Notes under the pieces: model-generated | Database searches by the model: none | The model's input: only the letters and a program-made list of their open reading frames with translations | Told to the model about the DNA's origin: nothing | Assembly: GCA_036505735.1 (NCBI GenBank) | Contig: DASXSZ010000007.1 | Location: 1 to 12,554 of the forward strand | Reading direction: 5' to 3' | DNA: 12,554 bases | Source of the DNA: DASUPK01 sp036505735 | Lineage (GTDB): Bacteria > Actinomycetota > Thermoleophilia > Solirubrobacterales > 70-9 | Program-made: the position numbers and the translations under genes | In this document: positions 12,416-12,554 of the stretch, piece after piece | Layout: the number at the start of each line of letters is the position of its first letter | How positions within the stretch are numbered: the first letter of the stretch is position 1

Positions 12416-12425
12416 GACCGCTCGC

Positions 12426-12554
12426 TCAGTCTGCCTCGTCGTCGCCTTGCAGCGATTCGGCCGCCGGCCAAACCCCGTTTGGCGGCATGTCGAGCGTGTC
12501 GGCCAGCGACTCCCTCCAGGCCGGCGGGTCGAACGGCTCGCCCCAGTAGTCCGT
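12426..12554 (-). CDS. C-terminal end of an unidentified protein (truncated by window edge)
   Basis: The frame on the minus strand is open from the window's right edge to TGA 12428-12426, giving the last 42 residues, including DYWGEPFDPPAWRESLADTL and the acidic end QGDDEAD. Codons carry G or C in most third positions, as in the certain genes of the window, and a hairpin follows the stop, so I take it as genuine. The sequence is rich in Trp, Pro and Asp/Glu and looks like a soluble C-terminal tail. I do not recognise the family and the body of the protein is outside the window. Confidence 0.55.
   Translation of the reverse strand, partial: TDYWGEPFDPPAWRESLADTLDMPPNGVWPAAESLQGDDEAD

Noticed and set aside
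12133..12471. 112-codon minus-strand open frame next to usp
   Set aside because: Arg/Ala/Gly-rich with no motif, and in a different frame from both coding-like stretches here (12153-12329 and 12426-12554), whose third-position GC pattern is better.

Overview
The window reads as a compact piece of chromosome from a GC-rich bacterium, most likely an actinomycetota of the Thermoleophilia/Solirubrobacterales type. That placement is an inference from codon use (third positions almost all G or C), from the style of the L,D-transpeptidase and DUF839/PhoX-like proteins, and from frequent apparently leaderless starts with a TANNNT box 6-8 nt upstream. It cannot be proved without a search. No tRNA, rRNA, CRISPR array, transposase or phage gene was seen.

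Layout. 1-403 is the C-terminal end of an ABC-2 type exporter permease. 498-1418 is a secreted L,D-transpeptidase (cell-wall cross-linking) and 1455-2393 an atypical NAD(P)-binding SDR. 2390-3954 holds pyrE (plus strand) flanked on both sides by minus-strand genes for two related small membrane-anchored proteins that I do not recognise beyond their mutual similarity. 4015-5781 (plus) and 5703-7490 (minus) are two large multi-spanning GT-C-like membrane proteins that converge and overlap at their 3' ends. 7530-9184 (minus) is a translationally coupled pair, a GT2 polyprenyl-phosphate-type glycosyltransferase followed by a SAM methyltransferase, leading into the 5703-7490 gene. 9210-9956 is an alpha/beta hydrolase. 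10103-11632 is a secreted DUF839/PhoX-like protein with a true 5' leader and a strong Shine-Dalgarno. 11693-12136 (minus) is a universal stress protein. 12153-12554 contains a coding-like fragment with no intact upstream part and the C-terminal end of an unidentified minus-strand gene.

How the genes may work together. The GT2, methyltransferase and GT-C genes form a plausible surface-glycan or glycolipid module. The second GT-C protein, the L,D-transpeptidase and the ABC permease also fit a cell-envelope neighbourhood, but only the GT2-methyltransferase coupling is shown directly by sequence. pyrE (pyrimidine synthesis), the Usp protein and the hydrolase look like independent housekeeping or accessory genes.

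The most interesting features are structural. A 30-nt near-perfect palindrome covers the whole space and both start codons between pyrE and its divergent neighbour, so two leaderless promoters would share the TA of their -10 boxes. The same shared-TA arrangement recurs between the GT2 and hydrolase genes. A 31-nt hairpin-forming sequence occurs twice, once at the start of one GT-C gene and once inside a predicted loop of the other, read in opposite orientation relative to the genes. Two related small membrane proteins bracket pyrE. Packing is extreme, with stop codons shared or 1 nt apart.
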